From: Candidatus Pacearchaeota archaeon
GTDB taxonomy: Archaea; Nanobdellota; Nanobdellia; Pacearchaeales; GW2011-AR1
Assembly (NCBI GenBank): GCA_016188895.1
Contig: JACPGZ010000029.1
Location: forward strand, 1-40,066
Direction: 5' to 3'
Length of the DNA: 40,066 nt
Shown: positions 19,200-28,607 of the stretch, piece by piece
How positions within the stretch are numbered: position 1 is the first letter of the stretch
Layout of the letters: each line of letters starts with the position of its first letter
Program-made: the position numbers and the translations under genes
Notes under the pieces: generated by a model
Told to the model about the DNA's origin: nothing
The model's input: the letters and a program-made list of their open reading frames with translations, nothing else
Databases searched by the model: none

Positions 19200-20118
19200 T
19201 ACCTTTATCAATACAATTACAGAATTAGCTGAAATGGACGAACGTATTGTTTTGTTGACCGCTGATCTTGGCTATAAAATTTTTGACAATTTTGCAAAAA
19301 AATTTCCTAATAGATTTTATAATGTTGGAATTGCTGAAGCCAATATGGTTGGTGTTGCTGCTGGTTTAGCAAGTTTTGGTATGAGACCCTATGTTTATTC
19401 TATTGTTCCATTTGCGACATTAAGATGTTGTGAACAAATAAGAGACGACGTTGCGTATAATAATCTTAATGTTAAAATTGTTGGTGTTGGGGGAGGTTAT
19501 GCCTATGGTTTTAATGGGCCGACTCATCACGGAATTGAAGATATTTCTGTAATGCGATCAATTCCAAATCTTAATGTTCTTTGTCCTGGCGATTCCCTTG
19601 AAACAGAAAATATAATTATATCTTCTTGGCTAGGTCATGCACCAACCTATATAAGATTAGGCCGTGGCGGTGAACCGAAAGTTCATAAGTCTTTATCAAA
19701 AGGTATACTTAAACGTGTTAATGAGAGTGAAGATTTTGAAGATCTTATAATATTTTCTTGTGGGGGCATTTTATCTATTGTTGATTCGGTGAATGCTTTA
19801 TTAAGAAAAAAAGATATAAAATCTACAGTTGTTTCTGTACCTTATGTTAAACCTTTATATGGAAGCTTAATCGCTGACATGTGTCGTCAAACTAAAAATG
19901 TTGTAACTGTTGAAGAACAAACTATTGTTGGCGGGTTTGGTGGTGCAGTTGCTGAATGTTTGATGGAAGATAGAATTTTTGTTGGATTTAAAAGATTTGG
20001 AATAAGAGATATGTTTATTCATACTGCTGGCGATCAAGAATATTTGAGAAATCTTGCAGGGCTTTCTGTTGAGTTATTGTATAAAAATATATTAGAGTTT
20101 TTGAAAAATAATGAATAA
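19192..20118 (+). CDS. transketolase, C-terminal (Pyr + C) subunit, copy 1
   Basis: IVLLTADLGYKIFDNFAKKFPNRFYNVGIAEANMVGVAAGLA...THHGIEDISVMRSIPNL...VEEQTIVGGFGGAV. Confidence 0.9.
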   Translation: MRNTFINTITELAEMDERIVLLTADLGYKIFDNFAKKFPNRFYNVGIAEANMVGVAAGLASFGMRPYVYSIVPFATLRCCEQIRDDVAYNNLNVKIVGVGGGYAYGFNGPTHHGIEDISVMRSIPNLNVLCPGDSLETENIIISSWLGHAPTYIRLGRGGEPKVHKSLSKGILKRVNESEDFEDLIIFSCGGILSIVDSVNALLRKKDIKSTVVSVPYVKPLYGSLIADMCRQTKNVVTVEEQTIVGGFGGAVAECLMEDRIFVGFKRFGIRDMFIHTAGDQEYLRNLAGLSVELLYKNILEFLKNNE

Positions 20119-21631
20119 GATATTGTTTGTTTTTCCAAATACAGCAAATAAACCAACTATTACAATGGCTATTCCTATTTTTGCTGGCATAGCTAAGAAC
20201 CGTGGTTGGCAAATGTATTATTTTGATACAACTTATTACGAAAAAAGACAAGATTCTATTGAAGACAAAGAAAAAACTGGTGGGTTTTTGCCGGTTGTTG
20301 AAAAACAAGCTAAAGTAAGATATTCTTGCGAGCAATTGATTTTTGATTTGCAGAATGTTATAAATGATATACGGCCAGATGTTTTATGTATTACCGCTAT
20401 GTCTTGCGATTTTGAATATCTTATGACATTTCTGTCTAAAATACAAATTTCTAAAGAAACGTTGGTTGCTATTGGTGGTGTTCATTCTATTTTTTGTCCA
20501 GAAGAAGTAATAAATAAAGGATTGTTTGATTTGGTTTGTATTGGTCAAGGTGAATCTGTATTTGAAGAAATTTTGATAAAAAAAGAAAATAATGAAAAGC
20601 TTGATAATATTGAGGGGACATATTACAGAGATAGACAAACAGAACAAATAATAAAAAATAAGAAAAAATATCTCTTGTCTCCGGATAAATTATGGAGAGT
20701 TGATACAGACTATTCTTTATATGGGGATGAATATTTTATTCATCCATTTGATGGCAAAATGGTTAGAATGTTTTGGATGGAAGTTTCCCGTGGATGTCCG
20801 TGGTCCTGTGAATATTGTGGAAACAGTGCATTAAAGCAAGCATATAAGGGTCTCGGTAAATATGTTTGTAGCAGACCTTTAGATTCTACTTTCAGAAATT
20901 TTAAAATTGCAATTGAAGAATTAAAGACCGATATTTTCAATTTTACTTCAGAATGTTTTTTAGCTCAGCCAATCAAAATATTAAAAGAATTTGCTAATAG
21001 ATATGCTAAAGAGGTACGGAAACCATTTTTGATTCAAACACGATCTGAAACCGTTACCGAAGAAAGGTTAGAAATATTAAAATCTTTTCAAGCTCCTTTC
21101 TTTCAGGTTGGCATGGGTGTTGAGTCTGGTAGTAAAAGAATTTTGAACGAAATATGCGACAGGCGAGCGGACATCGATGATATAATTAGAGCCTATGATT
21201 TATTGAATAAATACGGAATTAGGAGCAATGCTTATTTTATGGTAGGGCTTCCTACGGAAACAAGAGAAGATATTTTTTCAACAGTTAAGCTTTGTCGCAG
21301 AATAAATTCACATATTAATAGTGTTAGTATATTTCAACCTCTTCCTGGAGCGCCTTTGACAAATTTGTGTATTGAAAAAGGCTATATAACAGGAAAAGAA
21401 TCGTTAGAAACTTTTACAAGCACTTCGGTTCTGAAAATGCCACAAATTTCTTCTCAAGAGATAGGCAATTTAAGAAAAGTTTTTCTTCTTTATGCAAAAT
21501 TACCAGAAGAGTATCATAAAGATATTGAAAAATGTGAATATGATTATGAAAACAATAGAGAATTGTTTGATAAATTGATTGCCTTGAGATGGCAATATGA
21601 TCAAAAGTGGAAAAAAGAAGTTATATTATGA
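20111..21631 (+). CDS. B12-binding-domain radical SAM protein
   Basis: SRGCPWSCEYCGNSALK (CxxxCxxC); VAIGGVHSIFCPEEVINKGLFDLVCIGQGESVFEEIL. Confidence 0.9.
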   Translation: MNKILFVFPNTANKPTITMAIPIFAGIAKNRGWQMYYFDTTYYEKRQDSIEDKEKTGGFLPVVEKQAKVRYSCEQLIFDLQNVINDIRPDVLCITAMSCDFEYLMTFLSKIQISKETLVAIGGVHSIFCPEEVINKGLFDLVCIGQGESVFEEILIKKENNEKLDNIEGTYYRDRQTEQIIKNKKKYLLSPDKLWRVDTDYSLYGDEYFIHPFDGKMVRMFWMEVSRGCPWSCEYCGNSALKQAYKGLGKYVCSRPLDSTFRNFKIAIEELKTDIFNFTSECFLAQPIKILKEFANRYAKEVRKPFLIQTRSETVTEERLEILKSFQAPFFQVGMGVESGSKRILNEICDRRADIDDIIRAYDLLNKYGIRSNAYFMVGLPTETREDIFSTVKLCRRINSHINSVSIFQPLPGAPLTNLCIEKGYITGKESLETFTSTSVLKMPQISSQEIGNLRKVFLLYAKLPEEYHKDIEKCEYDYENNRELFDKLIALRWQYDQKWKKEVIL

Positions 21632-22629
21632 AGAATAAGATATTAGTTACGATTGTTACCAGAAATAATGAGGTGATGCTTCGTCATTTAATTGAATCTA
21701 TTGAGAAAAACGATTCTGGTTATGAATATGATCTTTTATTGTTAGATACTGAAAGTGACGATAAAAAACATTTGTTTGCTTTAGATGAATTTTCAAAAAA
21801 ATATAAAGTACAAACCGTTGTAGATGACAGAGTTGAAGTAACATATAACATTGCATGGAAAGAAAATCAAGATTATCAATACTATTTTTTTATGCATGAT
21901 GATTGTCACGTTGAAAGAAAAGATTGGCTCAAAGTATTTGTTGATCGGATGAATAGCGGATATTATGAACAAATTATAGAGAATACTCACTTTAAAAATC
22001 TTCCAATAGGAAGAGTTTCTATAGGAAATCAATTTTGGCGAGACTATTATTCTGTTAAAGGGCATTCTGTCCAATGTGTGTTTTTAAAATATGCATTAGA
22101 GTTAATTTATCCAGGTAAAGTTCCTGAAATTTTTAAACTGGTAGATTGTGACAGGTTATTGATTAAAGCTGACTGTCTTTTTCAAATAGGTGGATTTAGA
22201 AATATTAAGGAATTTGTTGAATTAAAAAAACAAAATATAGAAATATTTGATAAACTTTGCAATATATTAAATTCTTATTTGCCTTATCCTGACGAAGGAA
22301 TGTATCCCAAAGAAATATACCCTCCGGGAGAATACTGGAATAAAATTACTTTAACTACTGAATATATGGACTCTATTGACCCGCTAATTAAAGGATGGCG
22401 TGGTGTTGGGCTATATGATGATGGCTATCTTGAGCAGATACACGGGTTTGACGTTCCGAGACAACATCGATATATAACACATTATGGTTCTCCTAATTAC
22501 CGAGAGTTTATTGCAAAAAAGTTTAACTCTAATCGAGAAGAAGTTAGAAAATATTTTAAAGACAAAATTTTTTTGATAAAATGCGATAAATTATTTAAAG
22601 AATATTTAGAAAAACATGGAGATATTTAA
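21628..22629 (+). CDS. glycosyltransferase family 2-like
   Basis: Start refined to ATG 21628 (ATGA overlap). KILVTIVTRNNEVMLRHLIESIEKNDSGYEYDLLLLDTESDD...YYFFMHDDCHVERKDWL. Confidence 0.65.
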   Translation: MKNKILVTIVTRNNEVMLRHLIESIEKNDSGYEYDLLLLDTESDDKKHLFALDEFSKKYKVQTVVDDRVEVTYNIAWKENQDYQYYFFMHDDCHVERKDWLKVFVDRMNSGYYEQIIENTHFKNLPIGRVSIGNQFWRDYYSVKGHSVQCVFLKYALELIYPGKVPEIFKLVDCDRLLIKADCLFQIGGFRNIKEFVELKKQNIEIFDKLCNILNSYLPYPDEGMYPKEIYPPGEYWNKITLTTEYMDSIDPLIKGWRGVGLYDDGYLEQIHGFDVPRQHRYITHYGSPNYREFIAKKFNSNREEVRKYFKDKIFLIKCDKLFKEYLEKHGDI

Positions 22630-24214
22630 TAAATATCGTGTTGTTGTTTTAACTGCCGGTCAAGGTTTACGTCTTGGCAACAAAACAAAAAATTTTAATA
22701 AATGTCTTTTGAAAGTAGGCAATAAGGCAGTTATATCATATACTATTGATTCTTTTCCAAAAGAAGTAGAATTTGTTATTGCTTTGGGATATCGGGGTAG
22801 TTTGGTCAAACAATACCTTGAAATAGTATATCCGGAAAGAAAGTTTATTTTTGTTGATGTTGATAAATTCAAAGGTCCAGGTTCAGGTCCAGGATATTCT
22901 CTGCTGTCTTGTCAAAGTTATCTTCAATGTCCTTTTTATTTTGTTTCTTGTGATGCAATTGTTTTTTATTGGCAATATCTTTTGAGGTTACGTCATGGCT
23001 GGTCTGGATATTGTGAAATTGACGAAAACAGGAAAGATGAATATTGTACTATTAAATTTGATGAAGATGATGAAATAATTGAATATTTTAATAAAACAAA
23101 CAATGGAACGAAATGGGCATTTACTGGTGTTGCGTATATAAAGGAATATAAAGAATTTTGGAATAATCTAAAAAAAGAAAATATCTCTATTGAAAATGAA
23201 TTACAGGTTGCTCCTGCTATTTTGAAAATTAGAAGCGCACCTGCTGTTGAAATTGAATGGGTTGATACAGGAAACGAAGAAGGGTTGCAATTAGCAAAAT
23301 TGTGCTATAATAATGGCATTCAAAACTTAGACAAAGAAGATGAAGAAATATATTTTCTTGACGATTATGTTATTAAATATTTTTGTAATGAAAGTATAGT
23401 TAACGAAAGACTTATTCGTACAAAATATCTTAATAATATAGTTCCTCAGATAATTGATTCAAAAAAGAACTTTTACAAATATGAATTTATTAATGGCAAA
23501 GATTTATTTGGAATTAATAATTTAGATGAAATTTTTCTATTGTTTTTAAATACTGTTAAAAGTCATTTTTGGAATTTTTATGATAAAATTGAATTGAATG
23601 AAATACAAAAAATAATTTTTAAAGATGCCTGTAAACATTTTTATTATGACAAAACAATTTCAAGGTTAAATAAACTTTATGAAAAAGTGAATATCATTGA
23701 TCAACAAAATGTTATAAACGGAAAGAATATCCCGCTTATTAAAGATATTTTTGAATTAATAGATTGGGAGTGGTTATGTAGCGGTTTTCCAAGCAGGTTT
23801 CATGGTGACTTAGCTTTAGGAAATATTATACATACAGACAAAAAAGAATTTAAGTTTATTGATTGGAGGCAGGATTTTTCTGGATTGATTGAATATGGAG
23901 ATATTTATTATGATTTTGCAAAACTTTATGCAAGCCTATTATGGTCACGAAATAGTATAAAAGATGATAAATTCTTTATTAAGGAAAAAAATAATAAAAT
24001 TGATGTCAATATTGAAATTAGTGAATCTTTTATAAATTGTTTGAAAATTTTTGACAATTGGTTAATTGAAAATAATTTCTCTCTGAGAAAAACAAAAATA
24101 TTGTCTCATATTGTTTTGCTTAATATGTCTCCTTTGCATGAAAATCCATTAGATAGGCATTTATTTTATTATGCAAAATGGTTATTATACAAAGAACTAG
24201 AAAGAGGTGTTTGA
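22616..24214 (+). CDS. fusion of sugar/choline-phosphate nucleotidyltransferase and APH/choline-kinase-like kinase
   Basis: N-term VVLTAGQGLRLGNKTKNFNKCLLKVGNKAVISYTID; C-term FHGDLALGNIIHTDKKEFKFIDWRQDF (HGDxxxxN ... D). Confidence 0.8.
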   Translation: MEIFNKYRVVVLTAGQGLRLGNKTKNFNKCLLKVGNKAVISYTIDSFPKEVEFVIALGYRGSLVKQYLEIVYPERKFIFVDVDKFKGPGSGPGYSLLSCQSYLQCPFYFVSCDAIVFYWQYLLRLRHGWSGYCEIDENRKDEYCTIKFDEDDEIIEYFNKTNNGTKWAFTGVAYIKEYKEFWNNLKKENISIENELQVAPAILKIRSAPAVEIEWVDTGNEEGLQLAKLCYNNGIQNLDKEDEEIYFLDDYVIKYFCNESIVNERLIRTKYLNNIVPQIIDSKKNFYKYEFINGKDLFGINNLDEIFLLFLNTVKSHFWNFYDKIELNEIQKIIFKDACKHFYYDKTISRLNKLYEKVNIIDQQNVINGKNIPLIKDIFELIDWEWLCSGFPSRFHGDLALGNIIHTDKKEFKFIDWRQDFSGLIEYGDIYYDFAKLYASLLWSRNSIKDDKFFIKEKNNKIDVNIEISESFINCLKIFDNWLIENNFSLRKTKILSHIVLLNMSPLHENPLDRHLFYYAKWLLYKELERGV

Positions 24215-24568
24215 ATGTTTAATGAGCCTTATAAAATTGTTGAAAAAGCATATGGGAAAGAAGTTTGGTTAGTATTAAATGACAAATTTTGCATGAAGCA
24301 TATTTTTATTAATAAGGGACACAGATCAAGTTTACAATATCATAATGTTAAGAGAGAAGCAATGTTTGTATTATCAGGTAAGGCCCGAGTTACATTAGAG
24401 GTGAGTAATAAATTGGAAGAATTTGATTTGGACGTTGGTTCAATACTTGATATCCCGGCTACTGTAAAACATAGAGTTGAAGCACTTGAAGATTTGGTAT
24501 TTATCGAATGTAGCACCCCAGAAGTTGATGATCTTGTCAGAATAGAAGATGATTACAATAGAAAATGA
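24215..24568 (+). CDS. mannose-6-phosphate isomerase-like cupin
   Basis: KHIFINKGHRSSLQYHNVKREAMFVLSGKARVTLE...ILDIPATVKHRVEAL. Confidence 0.75.
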   Translation: MFNEPYKIVEKAYGKEVWLVLNDKFCMKHIFINKGHRSSLQYHNVKREAMFVLSGKARVTLEVSNKLEEFDLDVGSILDIPATVKHRVEALEDLVFIECSTPEVDDLVRIEDDYNRK

Positions 24569-24597
24569 ATAAAAATAGTTAAATAGGTATATAGTCA

Positions 24598-25812
24598 ATG
24601 AAACAGGCTGTATCTATACAGAAAATAGGAAAAATAAATGAATGCTTGATGTTTATCAAACAAAATGGAATTTCTGGGTCTATTCTTGAATTTGGTGTTT
24701 ATGAAGGCGGATCATTATTTGAAATTGTAAATTTTTGTAGATTAAATAAAATGACACATTATATATACGGATTTGATTCATTTCAAGGACTTCCTCATAG
24801 TGAAGGAATCTGGAGTGTTGGAGAAGCTTGTTCATCTTATGAAAATACTTGTTCTGAGTTAAAAAATAAACTTGGAACTATTGAAGATATTGTTCTTATT
24901 AAGGGATTTTTTAAGGATTCTTTAACTAAAGAATTACAAAAAATTATTTCAAAAGCAGCATTAATTCATATAGATTCAGATCTTTACATGTCTGCTGTTG
25001 AATCTTTATCTTTTTGCGAGCCCCTATTGCGAGAAAATACATTTGTTATTTTTGATGAATATGTTGCCGATGGCGAAGCTAAAGCGTGGAAAGAATTTTT
25101 AAGTAAAACAGGTTATGAAGCTGAAACTTTTTCTTCTTGCAACGATCAATCAATATTTAAAATTAAAAAATTAGGCACAGATAATAAGAAAAAATTAATA
25201 GAATTGTATAAAAAAGAATCTTTAGAAGCGTTTAACAGTATATCTACTGAAAAAATTATTCAATTTGTTGATATGATATTTGAAGCATATGATAAAGAGA
25301 AGACTATATTTGTTTGCGGAAACGGCGGAAATGTAGCTTCTGCCCTAAATTTGGTAGTAGATCTCAATATGCACCCGTTTACATCGGAAGATAAAAACGT
25401 ACAGAACGTACAAAGAAATAAATTTAAATGTGTTAATCTTTGTTGTGATCAAGCTACATTAACAGGAGTTAGCAATGATTTGGGATTTGAGTTTGTTTTT
25501 TCAGAACAACTGAAATATCAAGGAGATAGCGGAGATATATTATTTGGCATGTCTGGTTCTGGTAATTCTAAAAATATATTATCTGCATTTAAACTTGCAA
25601 AACAAAAGGAGATGAAGATAATACTTGTAACGAGAAATGCTATAAATAAATGTAGTGAGTTTGCTGATTTAACCATAGCTTTGGACGGTATGTCTTTGTT
25701 TCCCGGCCAGACTGGGAATAATAATAATAATTTTCATTACGAAGATATATTGTCAAAGCTTACTCATATTGCTGTTGGGTTATTAAAAAAGAGAGTTCAA
25801 GATGCAAATTGA
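24598..25812 (+). CDS. fusion: TylF-like class I methyltransferase + SIS (GmhA-like sedoheptulose-7-phosphate isomerase) domain
   Basis: N-term ILEFGVYEGGSLFEIVNF...IYGFDSFQGLPHSEGIW...AALIHIDSDLYMSAVESL; C-term (~25185 on) FVCGNGGNVASALNLVVDL...ILFGMSGSGNSKNILSAFKLAKQKEMKIILVTRN. Confidence 0.8.
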   Translation: MKQAVSIQKIGKINECLMFIKQNGISGSILEFGVYEGGSLFEIVNFCRLNKMTHYIYGFDSFQGLPHSEGIWSVGEACSSYENTCSELKNKLGTIEDIVLIKGFFKDSLTKELQKIISKAALIHIDSDLYMSAVESLSFCEPLLRENTFVIFDEYVADGEAKAWKEFLSKTGYEAETFSSCNDQSIFKIKKLGTDNKKKLIELYKKESLEAFNSISTEKIIQFVDMIFEAYDKEKTIFVCGNGGNVASALNLVVDLNMHPFTSEDKNVQNVQRNKFKCVNLCCDQATLTGVSNDLGFEFVFSEQLKYQGDSGDILFGMSGSGNSKNILSAFKLAKQKEMKIILVTRNAINKCSEFADLTIALDGMSLFPGQTGNNNNNFHYEDILSKLTHIAVGLLKKRVQDAN

Positions 25813-26650
25813 TCCAAATATATTGCGAAAAAAAGTTTTAAAAATGGTTTATGATAAAAAATCAGGACATATAGGTGGCTCTTTTTCTATTGCCGAACTT
25901 ATTGCTGTTCTTTATTCTGATTATGATATTGGCGGAAAAGATAAATTGATTTTATCAAAAGGACACGCAGTTCCAATAATTTATGCTGTTTTGCATGAAT
26001 TAAAAAAGATTAGCGACAAAGATTTATCTTTATTTCGTGAGATTAATTCACCGCTGCAAGGTCATCCTGATAAATTACGATTGCCTTTATTGGACGCCAC
26101 CACTGGCTCATTAGGGCAAGGATTGAGTATTGCTATAGGCCACGCTTTAGGTAAATCTTTAAAAAATGAAGACGGAATTGTATTTTGTATTCTTGGCGAT
26201 GGTGAAATTCAAGAGGGCCAAATTTGGGAAGCGTTATCCTATTTTCCAAAAACTGGGTTAAAGAATTTGGTTTGTTTTATCGATTGGAATAAGGGGCAAA
26301 ATGACGGATGCTCAAAAGACTATAGCATTATGTACGATAACCTAAGAGAGAGAATTAGCTGTTTTGGATGGAATTGTAGAATGGTAGATGGTCATAGTAT
26401 GAAAGAAATTAGAACACAATTACATTATCGTACAGTAGAACCTTTGTGCCTAATTTTAGATACAATTAAAGGCAAGGGTGTTTCGTTTATGGAAAATTCT
26501 TCTTGGCATGCTAGAGTTCCAAACGACGAAGAATACAAAAATGCATTAGAAGAATTGGAAGAATTAATTGCACACGGTTATTGTCATGATTGTGATTCTG
26601 CACCGTGCAAAGATATAGAATTTTTTGATAAATTAAATGAAATCAACTAG
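25802..26650 (+). CDS. transketolase, N-terminal (TPP-binding) subunit, copy 2
   Basis: SGHIGGSFSIAELIAVLY, LSKGHAVPIIYAVLHE, TGSLGQGLSIAIGHALG, GDGEIQEGQIWEALSYFPKTGLKNLVCFIDWN. Confidence 0.9.
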   Translation: MQIDPNILRKKVLKMVYDKKSGHIGGSFSIAELIAVLYSDYDIGGKDKLILSKGHAVPIIYAVLHELKKISDKDLSLFREINSPLQGHPDKLRLPLLDATTGSLGQGLSIAIGHALGKSLKNEDGIVFCILGDGEIQEGQIWEALSYFPKTGLKNLVCFIDWNKGQNDGCSKDYSIMYDNLRERISCFGWNCRMVDGHSMKEIRTQLHYRTVEPLCLILDTIKGKGVSFMENSSWHARVPNDEEYKNALEELEELIAHGYCHDCDSAPCKDIEFFDKLNEIN

Positions 26651-27587
26651 AGATGCTATTGGCGATTTTCTTCCTTTAATAGGAGAAAAATATGAGAACA
26701 TTATTGTTCTTGATGCTGATTTAGGAAAAGCAACAAAACTTGCTGAATTTGGCAAAAAATTTCCAGACAGGTTTTTTCAGATTGGCATTGCTGAAGCTAA
26801 TATGATCGGAATTGCTTCTGGTCTTTCAGAGTATGGATATAAGGTATTTTTGGGTTCTTTTGCTTCGTTTCTTTCTGGGAGATATGATATAATTCGATGT
26901 AGTTTAGCATATCCTAATTGTCCAGTTATTTTGGTCGGAACTCATGTTGGATTGGCAATTGGACGTGACGGCGTGACACAGATGGGTCTTGAAGATGTTT
27001 CTATAATGCGTGCTCTTCCAAATATGAAAATTTTGAATCCTGCAACTTATTCTGAAACAATAAAGTGTATTAAATATTTATGTGAAACAACATTGGATTC
27101 TCCACATTATCTTCGTTTAGGTCGTCAACCGATTGAAGATGTTTTATATTCAGAAACTATTTTTGAGTTTGGTAAGGGGGCTGTAGTAATGCACGGTTCA
27201 GGAAAAAGCAATACAATAACTTTATTTTCTACTGGATGTATTCTTTCTGATGTTTTGAATGCAGCAGCATTAATCGAAAATTCAATAAAAGATTATAAAG
27301 TTGAAGTAATTAATTTTCATACACTAAAGCCAATAGATAAAGACTTAATTATTAGTTCAGCAAAAATATCTGAGATTCTTTTTGTGATTGAAGATCATTC
27401 AATTGTTGGTGGTTTAGGTTCGATTATATCTGAAGTTTTAACTGATTTATGTCCTTCCAGATTAGTTAGAATCGGCTTAAATGATATTTTTCCAGAATCA
27501 GGTTTTCCAAATGATTTGTATGAAAAATATGGACTGAGTGCAGAAAAAATAGCTGATAGAGTATTAAAAGAAATTGCAGAATACTAA
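26637..27587 (+). CDS. transketolase, C-terminal (Pyr + C) subunit, copy 2
   Basis: IIVLDADLGKATKLAEFGKKFPDRFFQIGIAEANMIGIASGLS...TQMGLEDVSIMRALPNM...IEDHSIVGGLGSI. Confidence 0.9.
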   Translation: MKSTRDAIGDFLPLIGEKYENIIVLDADLGKATKLAEFGKKFPDRFFQIGIAEANMIGIASGLSEYGYKVFLGSFASFLSGRYDIIRCSLAYPNCPVILVGTHVGLAIGRDGVTQMGLEDVSIMRALPNMKILNPATYSETIKCIKYLCETTLDSPHYLRLGRQPIEDVLYSETIFEFGKGAVVMHGSGKSNTITLFSTGCILSDVLNAAALIENSIKDYKVEVINFHTLKPIDKDLIISSAKISEILFVIEDHSIVGGLGSIISEVLTDLCPSRLVRIGLNDIFPESGFPNDLYEKYGLSAEKIADRVLKEIAEY

Positions 27588-27605
27588 ATGAATTAGGACA
27601 AATTT

Positions 27606-28607
27606 ATGAGCAATTTTATTGTGTTTGGATCGTTGGGTTTTATAGGATCTAATTTATCAGAAAGATTACTTGAAGACGGGCATAATGTTTTTGGTGTTGA
27701 CAATATATCGACAGGTACAAATGAAAATTTAGACATGCTTGAAAAGCATGATAGGTTTAATTTTCTAAAATTAGATATTACAGATAAGAGCGATCTAGAC
27801 TATCTTTCTCGTTATTTGACCGCTAACAATGATAGAATCGATTGTGTGTTTATGCTTTCAGGGGTAGCACGTATTCAACCTGCTATTTTGAATCCTCAGT
27901 TGACACATGATACAAATGTTACAGGAATGTTTAATGTTCTTGAATTTATGAGAAAAAGCAATATAACAAATATTGTATTTTCTTCTTCTTCAAGCATCTA
28001 TGGTCTTGCAAATAAATGCCCGCTGAAAGAGGATATGCCGCCTGATTGTTTAAACGTATATTCGCTTTCAAAATATGTTAGTGAACAATATATAAAAACT
28101 TGGTGTAAGTTATACGGAATGAATGGTGTATGTCTCCGTTATTTTAACGTGTTCGGACAACGTGAAGTGTTAGCTGGAGGTGATTTTGCACCTGTTGTTG
28201 GATTATTTTTTAGGCAATTATTATTGGAAAAGAAACCATTAACAATTGTAGGTGATGGATTGCAACGACGGGCACACACACACGTTTTTGATGTTGTTGA
28301 TGCCAACTTGAAGGCGGCAGAACAATGTATGAAGGGAATTAGAAATAGATTTCATGGTGAAGTTTTTAATATTGGAACAGAAAAAAATTATTCAATGATT
28401 GAATTGGCAGATATTATTTTGGATTCTTTGGGTATGAATCGAGAAAGAAATAAGATTTTTATTTCACAGCGGGTAGCAGAATTAAGAGAAACATCGGCAG
28501 ATATTAGCAAAGCAAAAAAGATTTTGGGCTGGGAACCAAAGATTTCGTTGGAAGAATATATCGATAAACATAGAGATTATTATTACAAAAGATGGGGGCG
28601 TTGTTAG
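27606..28607 (+). CDS. NAD-dependent epimerase/dehydratase (extended SDR)
   Basis: FIVFGSLGFIGSNLSERLLEDGHNVFGVDNISTGTNENL...VFSSSSSIYG...YSLSKYVSEQYI. Confidence 0.9.
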   Translation: MSNFIVFGSLGFIGSNLSERLLEDGHNVFGVDNISTGTNENLDMLEKHDRFNFLKLDITDKSDLDYLSRYLTANNDRIDCVFMLSGVARIQPAILNPQLTHDTNVTGMFNVLEFMRKSNITNIVFSSSSSIYGLANKCPLKEDMPPDCLNVYSLSKYVSEQYIKTWCKLYGMNGVCLRYFNVFGQREVLAGGDFAPVVGLFFRQLLLEKKPLTIVGDGLQRRAHTHVFDVVDANLKAAEQCMKGIRNRFHGEVFNIGTEKNYSMIELADIILDSLGMNRERNKIFISQRVAELRETSADISKAKKILGWEPKISLEEYIDKHRDYYYKRWGRC

